Assembly: GCF_003290125.1 (NCBI RefSeq)
Contig: NZ_QMKH01000001.1
Location: 1-64,000 of the forward strand
Length of the DNA stretch: 64,000 nucleotides
Reading direction: 5' to 3'
From: Microvirga flavescens
Lineage (GTDB): Bacteria; Pseudomonadota; Alphaproteobacteria; Rhizobiales; Beijerinckiaceae
Shown here: positions 1 through 8,890 of the stretch, piece after piece
How the letters are laid out: every line of letters starts with the position of its first letter
How positions within the stretch are numbered: the stretch's first letter is position 1
The notes under the pieces: generated by a model
The model's database searches: none
The model's input: only the letters and a program-made list of their open reading frames with translations
What the model was told of the DNA's origin: nothing
Program-made: the position numbers and the translations under genes

Positions 1-1
1 G

Positions 2-241
2 GACGACACGATCCATCTCGCCAGGAGCGCGTTCACCAAGCTGGCGAAGAAGGGCGTGCTCAAGTCCGGTGAGTTCTATCAGGGCACGAAGGCGCACGAT
101 CACGACGACCGGATCATCTACGACAAGAAGACGGGGGCGCTGTACTACGATGCCGACGGCACCGGATCACAGGCCCAGATCCAGATCGCAACCCTCTCCA
201 AGAACCTCAAGATGACTTACAAGGACTTCTTCGTGGTCTGA
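2..241 (+). CDS. RTX (hemolysin-type calcium-binding) protein, C-terminal end only
   Basis: The window opens inside this gene, so only about the last 79 codons are visible. They contain KAHDHDDRIIYDKKTGALYY followed by a DADGTG segment and end in the hydrophobic tail DFFVV. This is the usual C-terminal module of RTX proteins secreted by type I systems in Hyphomicrobiales: the Asp/Gly-rich part binds calcium and the hydrophobic tail forms part of the uncleaved secretion signal. The nonapeptide repeats would lie upstream of the window. A second, complete RTX gene and a type I secretion pair lie at 36.7-42.8 kb and could export this protein too. The family call is firm; the function of the whole protein cannot be told from the tail. 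Confidence 0.75.
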   Translation, partial: DDTIHLARSAFTKLAKKGVLKSGEFYQGTKAHDHDDRIIYDKKTGALYYDADGTGSQAQIQIATLSKNLKMTYKDFFVV

Positions 242-419
242 TCCGAGTGTCCACATCCCGGCAAGGGCATTGTGCCGTTCAGGAACGAAGGAAGTTTCAG
301 TGTTACTCCCTAAAAGTTCCCGTACGGCCTCTGCTACCGCAGCAGCGTCCACCACTACGAGAGCGTAGCTCCTTCGCTTGGCGTTCCGTCCTTCCACCTG
401 CATTGATGCCAGCGGAAAG

Positions 420-644
420 ACGCGCAGCTCCGTGCGCGGCGCACCGGCCTGCTGGATGGCTTCGCCGAGCGCGCCTTCGCTCTCATAGTTGAAGGCCGAG
501 TCAAGCAGGCGATAGCCGTTGAGAATGGCGTTCGCGATTGCCACTCGCGCCGGTCGAACCGTTCAGCCTGTAAGTACCGAAGCCGATCTTGGGCAAGGTC
601 GTGTTGTCGTTCGGTATGACACTGAGAACGTCGATATGTGGCAT
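420..644 (-). pseudogene. Aldo/keto reductase N-terminal fragment, frameshifted and truncated
   Basis: Read leftwards from an ATG at 644, the frame begins MPHIDVLSVIPNDN and runs through LPKIGFGTYRLNGS, which is the start of an aldo/keto reductase barrel. Near 540-550 the homology moves to another frame, which continues ANAILNGYRLLDSAFNYE and GALGEAIQQAG, the next AKR segment carrying the catalytic Asp of the RLLDSA motif. Similarity ends around 420 and the remaining two thirds of the enzyme (Tyr and Lys of the active site, NADPH site) are absent. One frameshift plus loss of the 3' part makes this a dead remnant. It sits between an RTX gene end and a truncated transporter, so the whole stretch 242-895 appears to be decayed DNA. 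Confidence 0.6.
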
Positions 645-895
645 AACTCGATCCTCTATTTGGACTTCTGTGCATACGCGGTTCTCTCAGTCGTCGAACT
701 TCACTCTGCAGCCACGTTCTGACGACGCATGAAGGAGGGAGAGCACTGTCTCTTCATCACGTCGTCATGAATCAACTCGCGCCGATCCTGCCCAACCAGA
801 CGCCGATGCCGAACACGATGGCACCGCCAGTCTCAATCGGAATGAATTTTGCAGACCAATAAAGCGGACCCTGGAAGCGCCAAAACTCCGTAACG

Positions 896-1615
896 ATGCT
901 TATCGCGGCCTCGTTTGGGCAGGCCGCCGTTGTGCCGATTCAGGCTGGCGTGTCGGCGGTTCTCGTCCTTGCGCTCGGCCTGGAGAGCGCCGGGCTGATC
1001 CGCATGGAGGATGTGGCCGTCGGCGTCGTCGTTGGCCTCGTCTTTAGCCAGATTCTTCTGACACCCGACCCTGTCCGTGAGATCGATGCCGCCGCCGACG
1101 ACCTGCTCGTGCGGCTCGCGAAAGCGTTCCAGCAATCCGCCGATGCCCTGAAAGCGGATGATGTCGTAAAGGCCGAGGCGGCACTCAGATCGTTTTCGAG
1201 TTCGCATGACAGCCTGATCGCACTCGCTGCCGGCATCGATGGTGCGCGCAATGCCGCGCGCTGGTCGCTCAGGGGGCGGCTGACTGCCCGCACGGTGGCG
1301 GAAACCGCTGCCCGCTACGACCGGCGCGCCATCCGCCTGTACGCCTCCGCTCTTCTGTTCGGCGAGGCTCTCGCCAACGCGCTTCGCAAAGGGGCCGCAC
1401 CCGCACCAGACGGATTGTCCGGGATCATCTCGGAGACAGCGAACCGCTGTTTTCGTCTGGCAGGCGCACAGCCAGCTTCAAAAGCGGTCCAGCCTCTCAA
1501 TGACGCAGGCACGGCAGTCCCGGCAAGCTGGTACGACACCGTCATTCATCTGCAGGCTGTCGGCGATGTCCTGCGCAACTTCGAAGAGATCAATCGACCG
1601 CCACCTGCATCCTGA
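896..1615 (+). CDS. FUSC family (aromatic acid exporter-like) protein, N-terminally truncated
   Basis: FUSC/ArAE proteins are inner-membrane efflux components with about six N-terminal membrane helices followed by a helical cytosolic domain. Here only the last two helices remain (roughly residues 8-28 and 34-54), then the cytosolic part with the typical helix start [20 protein letters not shown] and an all-alpha stretch to the end (239 residues). In the same frame a stop lies at 860-862, only a dozen codons upstream, so the missing helices are not encoded here. No good ribosome-binding site precedes the ATG at 896. Together with the neighbouring fragments this suggests a pseudogene; a short expressed protein cannot be excluded. 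Confidence 0.55.
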   Translation: MLIAASFGQAAVVPIQAGVSAVLVLALGLESAGLIRMEDVAVGVVVGLVFSQILLTPDPVREIDAAADDLLVRLAKAFQQSADALKADDVVKAEAALRSFSSSHDSLIALAAGIDGARNAARWSLRGRLTARTVAETAARYDRRAIRLYASALLFGEALANALRKGAAPAPDGLSGIISETANRCFRLAGAQPASKAVQPLNDAGTAVPASWYDTVIHLQAVGDVLRNFEEINRPPPAS

Positions 1616-1686
1616 ATTGACCGTAGACAGAAGGATATCGAAACATGACTTATGCGACGATCAATCCCTACATGACGCATTTTTGA

Positions 1687-1706
1687 AGAATGACAGTCAT
1701 CATTCT
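1687..1706. promoter_or_regulatory. Inverted repeat upstream of the SDR gene
   Basis: Perfect 7-bp arms AGAATGA and TCATTCT are separated by 6 bp (CAGTCA), about 50 bp before the SDR start. The symmetry suits an operator for a dimeric repressor, but no regulator gene is adjacent and the binding protein is unknown. Confidence 0.3.
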
Positions 1707-1757
1707 GCGATAGGTTATCCAACGTACAACGCCATTAAAGATCAGCGGAGATATAGC

Positions 1758-2537
1758 ATGGCAAGCAGCGGAAAAGTGGCACTCGTGACCGGCGCGGCCC
1801 AAGGTATCGGCAGGGGCATCGCGCTTAGGCTTGCCAAGGATGGCGCCGATATCGCGCTCGTCGACGTCAAGGCGGATAAGATCACGGCAGTTCAAAAGGA
1901 GATCGAGGCGCTCGGCAGAAAGGCGACGACCTTCGTCGCCGACGTCAGCAAGCGCGACGATGTCTATGCGGCGATCGAACATGCCGAGAAGGAACTCGGC
2001 AGCTTCGATGTCATCGTCAACAATGCCGGCATCGCGCAGGTCAAGCCGTTGTCCGACGTTCTACCGGAGGACCTGAATCGCATCTTCCGGATCAATGTCG
2101 ACGGGGTTCTCTGGGGTATTCAGGCCGCGGCGGCCAAGTTCAAGGCGCGTGGGAAAAAGGGCAAGATCATCAACGCCTCCTCGATCGCCGGCCATGACGG
2201 CTTCGCGATGCTCGGCGTCTACTCCGCAACAAAATTCGCCGTGCGGGCACTGACCCAGGCTGCGGCCAAGGAATATGCCTCCGCCGGCATCACCGTGAAC
2301 GCCTATTGCCCCGGTATCGTCGGCACCGACATGTGGGTCGAGATCGACGAACGCTTTGCGGAGATCACCGGAACGCCAAAAGGTGAAACCTACAAGAAAT
2401 ATGTAGAAGGCATCGCTCTCGGCCGCGCCCAGACCCCCGATGATGTGGCAGCCCTCGTTGCATTCCTCGCCAGCGACGATTCCGACTACATCACCGGCCA
2501 GGCCATCCTGACCGACGGCGGCATCGTCTATCGCTAG
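1758..2537 (+). CDS. SDR family oxidoreductase, acetoin/2,3-butanediol dehydrogenase type
   Basis: This 259-residue short-chain dehydrogenase probably interconverts acetoin or diacetyl and 2,3-butanediol with NAD(H) in the cytoplasm. Visible motifs are the Rossmann TGAAQGIG (11-18), Asp36 after the second strand (favouring NAD over NADP), NNAG (88-91), Ser141/142, and the catalytic YSATK with Tyr155 and Lys159. PGIVGTDMW near 185-193 and the C-terminal ILTDGG are typical of BudC/butA-like enzymes. The start at 1758 is chosen because GGAG lies 7 bases upstream and the protein then begins directly with the cofactor fold; the frame is open further upstream but without a better start. Substrate is inferred from family resemblance; another small hydroxyketone is possible. 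An AcoR-type regulator lies far away at 56 kb. Confidence 0.85.
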   Translation: MASSGKVALVTGAAQGIGRGIALRLAKDGADIALVDVKADKITAVQKEIEALGRKATTFVADVSKRDDVYAAIEHAEKELGSFDVIVNNAGIAQVKPLSDVLPEDLNRIFRINVDGVLWGIQAAAAKFKARGKKGKIINASSIAGHDGFAMLGVYSATKFAVRALTQAAAKEYASAGITVNAYCPGIVGTDMWVEIDERFAEITGTPKGETYKKYVEGIALGRAQTPDDVAALVAFLASDDSDYITGQAILTDGGIVYR

Positions 2538-2560
2538 GTCGCAGCGCGCACAAAAATCAG

Positions 2561-2582
2561 GCACCGTTGCGTGCAACGGTGC
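2561..2582 (+). terminator. Hairpin downstream of the SDR gene
   Basis: Perfect 10-bp arms GCACCGTTGC and GCAACGGTGC with a 2-base centre, 23 bases after the SDR stop codon. No U-tract follows, so it is either a weak or factor-assisted terminator or an mRNA-stabilising stem. The rest of 2583-2977 holds no supported gene; from about 2815 it is clearly AT-rich. Confidence 0.45.
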
Positions 2583-2885
2583 TTAACTCGACGCTTGAGG
2601 ACTTGCGAAATCCGCTTCGACGCCATGACCATGGTCGGTCTCTGGCGGCCAGCAAAAGCCAACAAACGAACTGGCGCAGACAAATCTGCGTCGCTGAGAG
2701 CGACCATCCGAAGCCCGGACCGACAAGCCCCAACCAGTGCCCCGCATGTCCAAAGCTCTTTTCAGGCATTCTTGAGATCGGCCGCTTTGACTCGTCAAAA
2801 GAAGGAATATCCATGGATACCGCTCATGAGAGAAAATACATTTCTAACTCCCGCCATAAAAACAAAAATATACTTCTACCATTCG

Positions 2886-2915
2886 TTGACATTCGCCCTA
2901 TTGCGGGGGAATATT
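2886..2915 (+). promoter_or_regulatory. Possible sigma-70 promoter of the 3-9 kb importer operon
   Basis: TTGACA (2886-2891) matches the -35 consensus fully. AATATT (2910-2915) follows after 18 bp and matches the -10 consensus at four of six positions. The element lies in a distinctly AT-rich leader about 60 bp before the binding-protein start. The -10 is weak, so the assignment is tentative. Confidence 0.35.
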
Positions 2916-2977
2916 TTTCTACTTCAGTATTATAGAGACGCTGCCCGCCGGCAGATTTGAAATCATTGGAGATCGAG

Positions 2978-4606
2978 ATGGTGGAGTTCGGTTCCGTCAC
3001 GGGATTGGCACGAAACACAGGCATCGCAGCATGCTTGTCGGCTGCCCTGACCTTCTTGCCAGGCGCTGGCTTCGCTCAGGACAAGCCGCAATCGGGCGGA
3101 ACCCTGCGCGTCGTCACTTATGAGCCGCTTTGCCTCGACCAGATCGAAGGCACGTCGCGCAACACGCAGACTGCCCTGCAGAGCATTTACGACCGCCTGG
3201 TTTCGGAGAGCCTGGACGGCAAGTTCCATCCGTGGATCGCTAGCAACTGGACGATCTCGGACGACCAGCTCACCTATACGTTCACGATCCGCGACGGCGT
3301 GAAGTTTCATGACGGCACGCCGCTGAATGCGGAGGCCGTGCGCTTCAATCTGCAGCGCTGGCTTGAGGTCAAGAAAGCCGGCGGCGCGCCCATCGAAGCG
3401 ATTTCCGCCAGTGGCGACACCGTCACCGTGAAGTTGCGCAAGGCCTATAGCCCCCTGCTCCATGACCTGAGCGAGCCTGCGCAGGGCTTCATCTCGCCCG
3501 CCTCCATTCAGAAATACAGCAAGGAAGAGCGCTGCGCCGGAGGCCCCGGCATCACTGTCGGTTCCGGACCGTTCAAGGTTCTGTCCCGCACGCCGGGCCG
3601 CGACCTCGTCTTCGAACGTAACGATGATTATAACTGGGGCCCGAAGGACGCCGCGCATGAGGGCAAGGCTTACCTCGACAAGATCGAGCAACGCTTCCTC
3701 AAGGAAGATTCCGTGCGTGTCGGCGCGGTGGAATCCAATCAGGCCGATATCGCGACGGGGGTTCCTGCAATTTCCGTCGAGGACATCAAAGCGAAACCGC
3801 ATCTGAAACTCCTGCAGACGCAGCAGCCCGGCATTCCGTGGTCGTTCTGGCTCAATCAGTCGAAAGCGCCGCTCGACGACATCAAGGTTCGCGAAGCCCT
3901 TCGCGTCGGCGCCGACTATGCCGGCCTCATTGATGCCGTGTTCCTCGGCACGGCGACGCCCGCTTATGCAGCTCTCACGCCCGCCGTTGCGACAGGCTAC
4001 GACGCGTCCCTCGATAAGTCCTGGTCGTTCGACGCCAAGAAGGCTCAGGCCCTTCTCGACGAGGCCGGCTGGAAGGTTGGCAGCGACGGCATTCGCGTCA
4101 AGGACGGCAAGCGCCTGACATTGCGCGGCATCTCCGCAACTCCGTGGACCAACCAGCAGCGTGATCTTTATGCGCAGGGACTAAAGGCCGCGCTCGCCGC
4201 CATCGGCATCGACTACGTCCGCGACGTCATCGATTTCGGCACGGCCGATGCGCGCTTCAAGGCCAACGATTACGACATCGTCGATACATCCCAGGCCGCG
4301 AGCGAACCGAACCTTCTCTACGGAGCGTTCTACTCCACCGAGACCTGGGACAAGGGTAACACCAACTGGGGCTTCGTGAAGGACAAGGATCTCGACAGCG
4401 CCCTGGCTGACGGGCTTGCCACGACGGATCGCGAGAAGCGTATCGCCGCCTACAAGGCCGCGCAGAAGATCATCGCACAGAAGGTCTATCTGATCCCCAT
4501 CGCGAACCCCACCGTTCTTCTCGCCGCCAACAAGAAGGTCCAGGGCGTGACCTTCGGAACGTCCGGCCAGATCGGCTCCTATTACGACGTGTGGCTCACG
4601 AAGTAA
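2978..4606 (+). CDS. Peptide/oligopeptide-type ABC transporter substrate-binding protein (SBP_bac_5)
   Basis: Periplasmic binding protein of a DppA/OppA-type importer, 542 residues. It has a Sec signal ending around GAGFA at residues 29-33, then SGGTLRV, a domain with FHDGTPLNAEAVRFNLQRW (the conserved family segment), and a C-terminal part with the YDIVDTSQAASEPNLLY region. The ATG at 2978 is preferred over an upstream in-frame TTG at 2957 because GGAG lies 6 bases before it and the signal peptide is then of normal length. It is the first gene of an operon with two permeases, a fused ATPase and a DUF1684 protein, separated by 10 bases or less. The exact ligand (peptide, opine or other) cannot be read from sequence. 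Confidence 0.9.
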   Translation: MVEFGSVTGLARNTGIAACLSAALTFLPGAGFAQDKPQSGGTLRVVTYEPLCLDQIEGTSRNTQTALQSIYDRLVSESLDGKFHPWIASNWTISDDQLTYTFTIRDGVKFHDGTPLNAEAVRFNLQRWLEVKKAGGAPIEAISASGDTVTVKLRKAYSPLLHDLSEPAQGFISPASIQKYSKEERCAGGPGITVGSGPFKVLSRTPGRDLVFERNDDYNWGPKDAAHEGKAYLDKIEQRFLKEDSVRVGAVESNQADIATGVPAISVEDIKAKPHLKLLQTQQPGIPWSFWLNQSKAPLDDIKVREALRVGADYAGLIDAVFLGTATPAYAALTPAVATGYDASLDKSWSFDAKKAQALLDEAGWKVGSDGIRVKDGKRLTLRGISATPWTNQQRDLYAQGLKAALAAIGIDYVRDVIDFGTADARFKANDYDIVDTSQAASEPNLLYGAFYSTETWDKGNTNWGFVKDKDLDSALADGLATTDREKRIAAYKAAQKIIAQKVYLIPIANPTVLLAANKKVQGVTFGTSGQIGSYYDVWLTK

Positions 4607-4616
4607 GGAAAACGTC

Positions 4617-5549
4617 TTGCACATCGCAAGAGAACTTTTCATCCGTATTCTTGCGGGAGCAGCGGTCCTCTGGGCCGCTGCTTCTTTGGCTTTTGCCATC
4701 CTCCAGCTTTTTCCCAGCGATCCGGTGCAGGTGATCTACGGCGCGGATTCGTCCGTAACGCCGGAACTGCGCAACGCCATTCGCGCCGATTTCGGCCTCG
4801 ACCAGCCGGTCTGGGTGCAATATCAGCGCTTCGTCACAAGGATCGCGCAAGGCGATCTCGGCATTTCCTATCAGCAGCGCCGCACGGTGACATCGATCAT
4901 CGGGAGCGAACTCGGCTCCACGCTGACGCTTGCATCCCTTGCCGTCCTCGCCGCCGTCATCATGGCTTTCCTGGCCTCTCTGCTCACTGCAGGCCGCAAG
5001 ACCTGGCTGCGCCGCACGCTCTCGTCCTTCGAGCTCCTGAGCGTCTCGACCCCGGTTCTGTGGGTCGGCATTCTTCTTCTGACCTTCTTCTCCTTTCAAT
5101 GGCAGCTTTTCCCCGTCGTCGCCGATAGCGGCTGGCGCTCCCTCGTTCTGCCTGTCGCGACACTGGCAATCGCCGTTTTCGGCAGCTTGAGTCAGGTGAT
5201 GCGGGAGGAGATGGATCGTGCGCTCGAGCAGCCCTTCATTCTGACGGCACGCACCCGTGGCCTCTCTGAATGGGCGATCCGCTGGAGGCACGCCCTTGGG
5301 CATGCGCTCATTCCGGCCATCACGATCAGCACGGAAACGTTCGGCGGTCTGCTTGCAGGATCCATCGTCACGGAGCAGGTCTTCGGACGTCCTGGACTTG
5401 GCCGCATCACGCTGGAAGCGATCACGAACCATGACATTCCCGTGGTGATGGGGATCGTCCTTTTCGTCGCCTTCGTTTTCGTCACCCTCAACATTCTCGC
5501 CGACCTGCTCTATCGTCTGGTCGATCCACGGCTGCGCGTTTCAAACTGA
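4617..5549 (+). CDS. ABC transporter permease, DppB family
   Basis: Inner-membrane permease of the peptide-type importer, 310 residues. It has an N-terminal helix, a periplasmic loop containing DPVQVIYG and the DFGLDQPVWVQYQRF segment usual for DppB, then about five more helices. The EAA-like cytoplasmic loop that docks the ATPase lies near TRGLSEWAIRWRHALGHALI. The start is a TTG at 4617 with AGGA 7 bases upstream (overlapping the end of the preceding gene); no ATG serves better. The stop overlaps the start of the next permease by one base (TGATG), so the two are translationally coupled. Confidence 0.88.
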   Translation: MHIARELFIRILAGAAVLWAAASLAFAILQLFPSDPVQVIYGADSSVTPELRNAIRADFGLDQPVWVQYQRFVTRIAQGDLGISYQQRRTVTSIIGSELGSTLTLASLAVLAAVIMAFLASLLTAGRKTWLRRTLSSFELLSVSTPVLWVGILLLTFFSFQWQLFPVVADSGWRSLVLPVATLAIAVFGSLSQVMREEMDRALEQPFILTARTRGLSEWAIRWRHALGHALIPAITISTETFGGLLAGSIVTEQVFGRPGLGRITLEAITNHDIPVVMGIVLFVAFVFVTLNILADLLYRLVDPRLRVSN

Positions 5550-6424
5550 TGACAGACCTCACGCCAGAATTCGCCGGTTCGTCACCCTCTCGCCTTACGT
5601 CAAAGGCCATCGCGGGGTTGCGCCGCATTCCTCTCAGTGTCGTTATCGCGGCAGCTGTCGTGGCCTTCCTCGTCCTGTGTGCGCTTTTCCCCGGTCTCGT
5701 CACGTCGAAGGACCCTTATAAGATCGGCCTGTTGCATTCGTTGCGCCCGCCGTCTTTCGAGTTTCCTTTCGGCACCGACCAGCTTGGACGCGATATCTTT
5801 TCCCGCGTGGTGCATGGCGCGAGCTACTCGCTTTCGATTGGGCTGGGCGCCACTTTGATCGCCGTGACGGTGGGCCTCGCCGTGGGGCTCATTGCCGGCA
5901 ACGCAGGCGGTGCCGTCGATCTCGCCTTCATGCGGATTATCGATGTGCTGCTCGCCTTCCCTGCCCTTTTCATGTCCATGGCCGTTGTCGCGCTCATCGG
6001 CAAAGGTAGCGTCAACGTTCTCCTCGCCATCGCGATTGCCGAAATTCCTCGCTATGCCCGCATCGTCCGGTCTCAGGTTCTGATCGTGCGCCAGTCAGGC
6101 TATGTCGAAGCCGCTCTCATTCTTGGTCAGCGCCGCTGGATCACGTTGCTGAAGCACGTTCTTCCCAACACCATCGGCCCGCTGATCATTCTCTCGACCC
6201 TCGGCATCGGCAGCGCCATCCTGTCCTCGGCAGCGCTCAGTTATCTCGGCCTCGGGCCCAGGCCTCCGACGCCGGAATGGGGCCTGATGCTGGCCGAGGG
6301 TCAGGGCTATCTGCGCAAGGCCTGGTGGATCGGCGTTTTTCCCGGCGTCTTCGCAACGCTCACCGTCGTCTCGACCACCATTCTCGGCCGCTATCTCAAG
6401 GCGCTCTCGGACGGTAGGGTTTGA
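5549..6424 (+). CDS. ABC transporter permease, DppC family
   Basis: Second permease of the importer, 291 residues. The N-terminal cytosolic tail and first helix (VVIAAAVVAFLVLCALFPGL) are followed by the family hallmark FGTDQLGRDIFSRVVHGASY, then five membrane segments and the docking loop EAALILGQRRWITLLKHVLP. LSYLGLGPRPPTPEWG near residue 235 is the conserved DppC C-terminal signature. It starts at an ATG overlapping the stop of the DppB gene and is followed after three bases by the ATPase gene, so it belongs to the same transcript. Confidence 0.9.
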   Translation: MTDLTPEFAGSSPSRLTSKAIAGLRRIPLSVVIAAAVVAFLVLCALFPGLVTSKDPYKIGLLHSLRPPSFEFPFGTDQLGRDIFSRVVHGASYSLSIGLGATLIAVTVGLAVGLIAGNAGGAVDLAFMRIIDVLLAFPALFMSMAVVALIGKGSVNVLLAIAIAEIPRYARIVRSQVLIVRQSGYVEAALILGQRRWITLLKHVLPNTIGPLIILSTLGIGSAILSSAALSYLGLGPRPPTPEWGLMLAEGQGYLRKAWWIGVFPGVFATLTVVSTTILGRYLKALSDGRV

Positions 6425-6427
6425 GCC

Positions 6428-8083
6428 ATGCGTCTTCTGACAGTCGAAGACCTGAACGTTTCGTTTTCCGGATCGCCAGCCGTGCGCGGCTTGAGCCTTT
6501 CGGTCGATGCCGGTCAATGCGTCGCGATTGTCGGGGAATCCGGTTCGGGCAAATCAGTCACGGCACGGGCGCTTGTCGGGCTTGCCGGGGACAATGCGTC
6601 CGTCGCCGCCAAGAGCCTTCAGCTCGGCGACAAGGACCTTTTACGCCTTTCATCTTCGCAGTGGCGCAATGTCCGTGGACGCCACATCGGTTTCGTCCTG
6701 CAGGACGCCCTGGTTTCCCTCGATCCGCTCAAGACCATCGGGGCGGAAATCGCCGAGGCTTTGACCCAGCATGTGGATTTGCCTCGTACTCAGGTGCGGC
6801 AGAGAGTTCTCGACCTCCTATCTTCGGTCGGCATCCCCGATCCGGAGGAGCGCATCGGCCAGTTCGCTCACCAGCTGTCAGGCGGCTTGCGTCAGCGCGC
6901 GCTGATCGCATCGGCCATTGCCGCCAACCCTGCGCTTCTGATTGCCGACGAACCGACAACAGCGCTCGATGTCATCGTGCAGGCGCAGATCCTGACTCTG
7001 CTTCGCGAGATGAAGGAAAAAGGAACAGGCCTCATCCTCATCTCGCATGACCTCGCCGTCGTCTCCTCACTCGCCGACCACATTATCGTTCTCAAGGACG
7101 GTTCCGTCGTGGAATCCGGATCTCCTGAGCAGATTTTTTCAAATCCGCAAGCGCCCTATACCCGCGCCTTGCTCGCGGCAATTCCCTCTGCGGCAACGAG
7201 AGGGAAGAGACTGGGTCTCAATGCCGATTCCTTGCAGCGACAGACCGAACCGACGAACCGAAAGGAAGGGCCTGCGCTTCAAGCACGCCGTCTTGTCAAA
7301 AGGCTCGGGAGTCGGCTTGTCGTCGATGACGTCAGCGTCAATCTTCAGATCGGCGAAACGCTCGGTCTTGTCGGAGCCTCCGGTAGCGGGAAGACAACGC
7401 TGGCCCGCCTTCTCCTTGCGCTGCAGCAACCGGATTCGGGTGAAGTGCTCATCAAGGAGGCTCCCTGGTCACGGTTCACCGAAAAGCAAAGGCGCTCCGT
7501 GCGCCCACGCGTCCAACTCGTGTCGCAGGATCCGTTGGGTTCTTTCGATCCACGCTATCGGGTGATTGATATTCTTTCCGAAGCGCTGGAAATCGTCGGC
7601 CTACCCAAGCGCGACTGGGCGGCGCGTGCGGCGGAACTCATGTCGTCCGTGGGATTGAGCGAAGCGCACTTGTCCCGCCGCCCCCGGCAATTGTCAGGTG
7701 GACAGCGGCAGCGCGTCGCCATTGCCCGCGCGTTGGCCATGAAGCCGGACATCCTCATTTGCGACGAGCCCGTTTCCGCCCTCGACGTCTCGACGCAGGC
7801 TCAGGTGCTGGATCTTCTGGATGACCTGAAGAACCAGTTCGGCCTCACGGTTCTGTTCATCTCGCACGATCTTGGCGTCGTTCACCATGTCAGCGACCGC
7901 GTGATGGTGATGCATGCTGGAAAGATCGTCGAGGAGGGATCCGTGGAAGATGTCTTCCTGCATCCCCGAAGCGCCTATGCGAAAGAGCTTCTCGCCGCCC
8001 TGCCGCGCATCCCTTCTTCGGACCATAACCCGCAAACCAATGAGCCCCGCGATGGCAAAGACTCAATACCTCTCAGCGCTTGA
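6428..8083 (+). CDS. Peptide-type ABC transporter, fused double ATP-binding protein (DppD-DppF fusion)
   Basis: One 551-residue polypeptide carries both nucleotide-binding domains that are separate genes in many importers. Domain 1 has Walker A GESGSGKS (about 35-42), signature LSGGLRQRA and Walker [10 protein letters not shown]; domain 2 has Walker A GASGSGKT (about 317-324), signature LSGGQRQR and Walker B ILICDEPVS. Each domain ends with the oligopeptide-importer extension (PYTRALLAAIP; AYAKELLAALP), but the Cys-rich Fe-S type motif seen in the separate ATPases at 15-17 kb is missing. It begins three bases after the DppC stop and its last 32 bases overlap the next gene. It powers uptake by the binding protein and permeases upstream. 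Confidence 0.92.
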   Translation: MRLLTVEDLNVSFSGSPAVRGLSLSVDAGQCVAIVGESGSGKSVTARALVGLAGDNASVAAKSLQLGDKDLLRLSSSQWRNVRGRHIGFVLQDALVSLDPLKTIGAEIAEALTQHVDLPRTQVRQRVLDLLSSVGIPDPEERIGQFAHQLSGGLRQRALIASAIAANPALLIADEPTTALDVIVQAQILTLLREMKEKGTGLILISHDLAVVSSLADHIIVLKDGSVVESGSPEQIFSNPQAPYTRALLAAIPSAATRGKRLGLNADSLQRQTEPTNRKEGPALQARRLVKRLGSRLVVDDVSVNLQIGETLGLVGASGSGKTTLARLLLALQQPDSGEVLIKEAPWSRFTEKQRRSVRPRVQLVSQDPLGSFDPRYRVIDILSEALEIVGLPKRDWAARAAELMSSVGLSEAHLSRRPRQLSGGQRQRVAIARALAMKPDILICDEPVSALDVSTQAQVLDLLDDLKNQFGLTVLFISHDLGVVHHVSDRVMVMHAGKIVEEGSVEDVFLHPRSAYAKELLAALPRIPSSDHNPQTNEPRDGKDSIPLSA

Positions 8084-8876
8084 AGAGTGGCATGTCCAAC
8101 GAGTTGCGACTCTGACAAAGCCTGATGGATGGTTGAGCGTCGCGGGGCTTGAGTGGTTGAAGCCCGGAACCTGGCGGTTCGGCTCGGCTGCCGACAACGA
8201 CATCGTGATTCCCCACATTCCGGCACATGCCGGAGCAATCGCTCACGACGATCATGGGATTGTGAGTGTCAGGCTTGATTCATCCGCAAACGGCACCATT
8301 GATGGGCAGTCTCTCGCGGAGGCGAAACTGTCCGCCACGGGGGCGCCGACGCTGGTGGCTTTCGGCACAACGTCCTTCCATCTGATCGAACGCGGTGGCC
8401 GCAGGGCTTTGCGCATTCTCGACAGTGACAGCCGTAACAGACAAACCTTTTCCGACATTCCCCGTTTCCCGGTCGATCCTTCCTGGCGCATTGTCGCCGA
8501 CTGGGTTGCCCTTGAAAGCCCGCGACCTTTCGAAGTCGATAGTGTGATCGGCACGACAAGCACGGTCCTTGTCACGCACAAAGCGGTCTTCAGCCATAAC
8601 GGCAGCAGTTATGAGCTTTGGCCGACGCATGGCACACCGGACGCACCCATGTTCGTTCTGCGAGATGGAACGTCCGGCACGGAAACCTATGGGGCAAGCC
8701 GCTTTCTCGTCGGCGAGGTCGCCAGCTCCGAAATCGTCCTGGACTTCAACAAAGCTATTAACCCGCCCTGCGCGTTCACCGATTTTGCAACGTGCCCCCT
8801 GCCGCCGTCGGAAAACAGATTGACCATTCGCATAGAGGCTGGAGAAAAGCTTCCCCGCTTTCAAGCAGCGATTTGA
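8052..8876 (+). CDS. DUF1684 domain-containing protein
   Basis: A 274-residue soluble protein of the DUF1684 family, function unknown. Family landmarks are GWLSVAGLEWLKPG near the N-terminus, the RDGTSGTETYGASRFL segment (about 203-218), and LDFNKAINPPCAFTDFATCP near 233-252. No signal peptide is visible. The start at 8052 is within the 3' end of the ATPase gene, giving a 32-base overlap; this keeps the conserved N-terminal helix, and later starts would cut into it. Because the gene is fused by overlap to an importer operon, a role in processing the imported compound is likely, but the reaction is not known. It is convergent with the amine oxidase gene, 14 bases away. Confidence 0.82.
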   Translation: MAKTQYLSALEEWHVQRVATLTKPDGWLSVAGLEWLKPGTWRFGSAADNDIVIPHIPAHAGAIAHDDHGIVSVRLDSSANGTIDGQSLAEAKLSATGAPTLVAFGTTSFHLIERGGRRALRILDSDSRNRQTFSDIPRFPVDPSWRIVADWVALESPRPFEVDSVIGTTSTVLVTHKAVFSHNGSSYELWPTHGTPDAPMFVLRDGTSGTETYGASRFLVGEVASSEIVLDFNKAINPPCAFTDFATCPLPPSENRLTIRIEAGEKLPRFQAAI

Positions 8877-8890
8877 GGCGTTCGCGTTAG

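Noticed and set aside
772-890. Leftward frame reading FWRFQGPLYWSAKFIPIETG and GGAIVFGIGVWLGRIGAS, like the end of a membrane protein
   Set aside because: Only about 40 codons, no start, and no family could be recognised; it lies in decayed DNA and may be chance hydrophobicity.
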